5,385 nt of DNA from Cyclobacteriaceae bacterium (lineage in GTDB: Bacteria > Bacteroidota > Bacteroidia > Cytophagales > Cyclobacteriaceae): the NCBI GenBank assembly GCA_019751475.1, contig JAIENH010000156.1, positions 1 to 5,385 of the forward strand, written 5' to 3'. Shown piece after piece: positions 3,703 through 5,385 of this stretch. The first letter of the stretch is position 1, and each line of letters opens with the position of its first letter. The position numbers and the translations under genes are program-made. The notes below the pieces were generated by a model. The model had not been told where the DNA came from, did no database searches, and worked only from the letters and a program-made list of their open reading frames with translations.

Positions 3703-5385
3703 CTAAAAAACCTCCGTTACAGACACCGGGTTGATCTGCTTTTGCTTCACCAGGTCATTGAACTTCGGAATGCGGTCGTTCATGATCTTGTTGAGCATCT
3801 GTAGTTGCTCGTCTATTCGTCCGGATATTTCTTGATATACGGCCCTCACTTGTGACGTGGGCTTGTAGTCGCCTCCATCGGCCTCACCGGCCAGGGCAGC
3901 GAGTTTGTTGTTCAGTCGCACGGGGTAGTTGAGTGGATCCTGACCACTCTTGTTTTTGGTCTGATAGAGTGCCTCTTCAATCTTCTTCATGTCTTCGTTG
4001 ATCGACTTAGCCATGTCGGTCACGTCTTTCATGTCGTCTTTACCTTTCATAGGCTCCACCACACGGTTGATTTGATCGCGGGTCGACCGTATCTTCTTGA
4101 TTGACTGGTGCGTTTCAGATACTTTGTCGCGCACAGAGATGAGGAAGTCAAACTGCTCCTTGATGTCGGTCGGAGTACCGGAGGTGCGCGGGTCTTTCAC
4201 GATTTCAAAATCTTGTTCCTGTGATTTGCCATTCACCGTCAGGCGCGCTTTGTACATGCCGGGCATGGCTTTGGGTCCGTTCAAAGAAGCAGCCCACATG
4301 ATGAGACCATCAAAACCTTCTGCATCGGGGTAGCGCATATTCCATACAAACCGGTTGCCACCGGGCTTTATCTTCAAGGCTTCCTCCTTGGCCTTCTTGT
4401 CGGGCTTCGTAGCAAATTTCTTGATGAGTTTTCCGTTTGCTTCCAGGATTTCGAGCGAAGCTTGTGCCTTAGTGGTGTCTTTCACAAAGTAATGGATCAT
4501 AACACCTCCGGGATGGTTCTTGCCTTCAGTTTTGGATGGTCTTCCAAAAGAGAAGCCAGGCCCCATGCGGTAGCTTGGCATCGGTTTGAAAAGACTGAAG
4601 TCATTGCCTGCTACTGTTTCGTTCAACTGATGTAAAGGTGTGATGTCATCAATCAGCCAGAAGCTTCTTCCTTGTGTAGCGGCAATCAGGTTGTCATTCT
4701 TAATAGTAAGATCAGTGATGGGAACAATCGGCAGGTTAAGCTGGAAAGGTTTCCAGTTGGCGCCATCATCAAATGAAATGTACATGCCGCTTTCCGTTCC
4801 GGCATATAATAATCCGGGGCGCTTCAGGTCGGCTCTCACTACACGAGTAAAATGACCCGGATCAATACCGTCTGTAATCTTCGCCCAGGTCTTTCCATAA
4901 TCTTTGGTTTTGAAAAGATACGGGCGATAGTCGCCTGACTTGTAGCTCGTGGCGGCTACATACGCTCCACCCTTTACAAATGGATCGAAGTCAACACTGT
5001 TGATCATTGTCCACTCAGGCAATCCGGGAACGGTAAGCTTAGACCAGTTCTTGCCAGCATCACGTGAGAGATGAAGTAGTCCATCATCGGAGCCTACTAG
5101 CAGCAGATCTTTTTCGTAAGGCGATTCCGCGGCAGCGAAAATGGTGCAATAGTATTCCACACCTGTGTTGTCTTTCGTTATCGGCCCGCCTGAAGCCACC
5201 AGTTTTGATGGTTCATTGCGAGTAAGATCGGGGCTAACGATTTCCCATTTTTCACCACCGTTGTACGTCACGTGTAGCACATTAGATCCTGCGTACATTT
5301 TCTTCGGATCGTGTGGAGAAAAGAAAATAGGGAAGTTCCATTGGAAACGGTACTTGGCACCCTCTGCACCATGACCCATCGGGTT
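3703..5385 (-). CDS. Asp-box (BNR/VPS10-sortilin-like) beta-propeller protein, N-terminus missing
   Basis: The final 560 residues of a large protein whose start lies beyond the right edge; relatives I recall are about 1000 residues or more. Numbering from the Met at 5377-5379, the repeats TYNGGEKW (38-45), SRDAGKNW (105-112), TKDYGKTW (158-165) and SFDDGANW (202-209) are Asp-boxes, the turns of beta-propeller blades. Family hallmarks are GHGAEGAKYRFQWNFPIFFSPHDP (2-25), SPDLTRN (49-55), SGGPITKDNTGVEYYCTIF (63-81), GLPEWTMINS (119-128) and TQGRSFWLIDDITPL (235-249). A beta-rich region follows (about 293-395, with GGNRFVWNMRYP and MPGMYKARLTVNG), and then a charged helical tail (about 405-550). 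No type IX secretion sorting domain is evident at the C-terminus. The protein is probably exported, but its signal peptide is out of view. Such proteins are often labelled glycosyl hydrolase; I see no catalytic evidence for that. Its ligand is unknown. It converges on the OmpA-family operon. Confidence 0.9.
   Translation of the reverse strand, partial: NPMGHGAEGAKYRFQWNFPIFFSPHDPKKMYAGSNVLHVTYNGGEKWEIVSPDLTRNEPSKLVASGGPITKDNTGVEYYCTIFAAAESPYEKDLLLVGSDDGLLHLSRDAGKNWSKLTVPGLPEWTMINSVDFDPFVKGGAYVAATSYKSGDYRPYLFKTKDYGKTWAKITDGIDPGHFTRVVRADLKRPGLLYAGTESGMYISFDDGANWKPFQLNLPIVPITDLTIKNDNLIAATQGRSFWLIDDITPLHQLNETVAGNDFSLFKPMPSYRMGPGFSFGRPSKTEGKNHPGGVMIHYFVKDTTKAQASLEILEANGKLIKKFATKPDKKAKEEALKIKPGGNRFVWNMRYPDAEGFDGLIMWAASLNGPKAMPGMYKARLTVNGKSQEQDFEIVKDPRTSGTPTDIKEQFDFLISVRDKVSETHQSIKKIRSTRDQINRVVEPMKGKDDMKDVTDMAKSINEDMKKIEEALYQTKNKSGQDPLNYPVRLNNKLAALAGEADGGDYKPTSQVRAVYQEISGRIDEQLQMLNKIMNDRIPKFNDLVKQKQINPVSVTEVF

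Noticed and set aside
3703..5385. Calling the Asp-box protein a sialidase or glycosyl hydrolase
   Set aside because: Asp-boxes are structural turns shared by many propellers; no sialidase arginine triad or other catalytic signature is recognisable in the visible part.

Overview
The window looks like a chromosomal stretch from a Bacteroidota bacterium, most likely a Cytophagales/Cytophagia-type organism. I infer this from four things: a PadR regulator next to a permease with the N-terminal prefix domain common in that group; a large Asp-box/VPS10-like beta-propeller protein of a type abundant there; an OmpA-family lipoprotein with a long coiled coil; and promoter-like sequences matching the Bacteroidota pattern (TTTG near -33, TAnnTTTG near -7) instead of the E. 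coli pattern. Shine-Dalgarno sequences are weak or absent, which also fits.

Layout from left to right. (a) 1-1213, minus strand: a two-gene unit reading right to left, with a PadR-family repressor (860-1213) followed after 44 bp by an FtsX/MacB-like ABC transporter permease (start codon at 813-815, running off the left edge). The junction is packed with copies of a 9-12 bp word, including a perfect 12-bp inverted repeat. (b) 1214-1385: a short spacer with a small perfect hairpin. (c) 1386-2243, minus strand: a short-chain dehydrogenase/reductase closely resembling mitochondrial-type 2,4-dienoyl-CoA reductase (DECR1), with the atypical active site of that subfamily. (d) 2244-2503: a divergent intergenic region with a probable promoter for each flanking gene, a degenerate CTCTGTG/CTCTGCG repeat and a duplicated 23-bp element. 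(e) 2504-3651, plus strand: an OmpA-family lipoprotein followed after 26 bp by a 54-residue two-helix membrane protein with a PLDc_N-like signature. (f) 3651-3682: a hairpin terminator between converging genes, usable from both sides. (g) 3703-5385, minus strand: the C-terminal 560 residues of a large Asp-box (BNR/VPS10-like) protein whose start lies beyond the right edge.

The genes do not form one pathway. The PadR/permease pair is a self-contained regulated transport module, the DECR-like enzyme belongs to beta-oxidation of unsaturated fatty acids, and the OmpA lipoprotein is an envelope/peptidoglycan anchor. I find no sign of a new multi-gene system, CRISPR array, RNA gene, insertion sequence or phage. 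The most interesting features are the repeat structures at the PadR/permease junction and in the divergent intergenic region, and the small PLDc_N-like gene.
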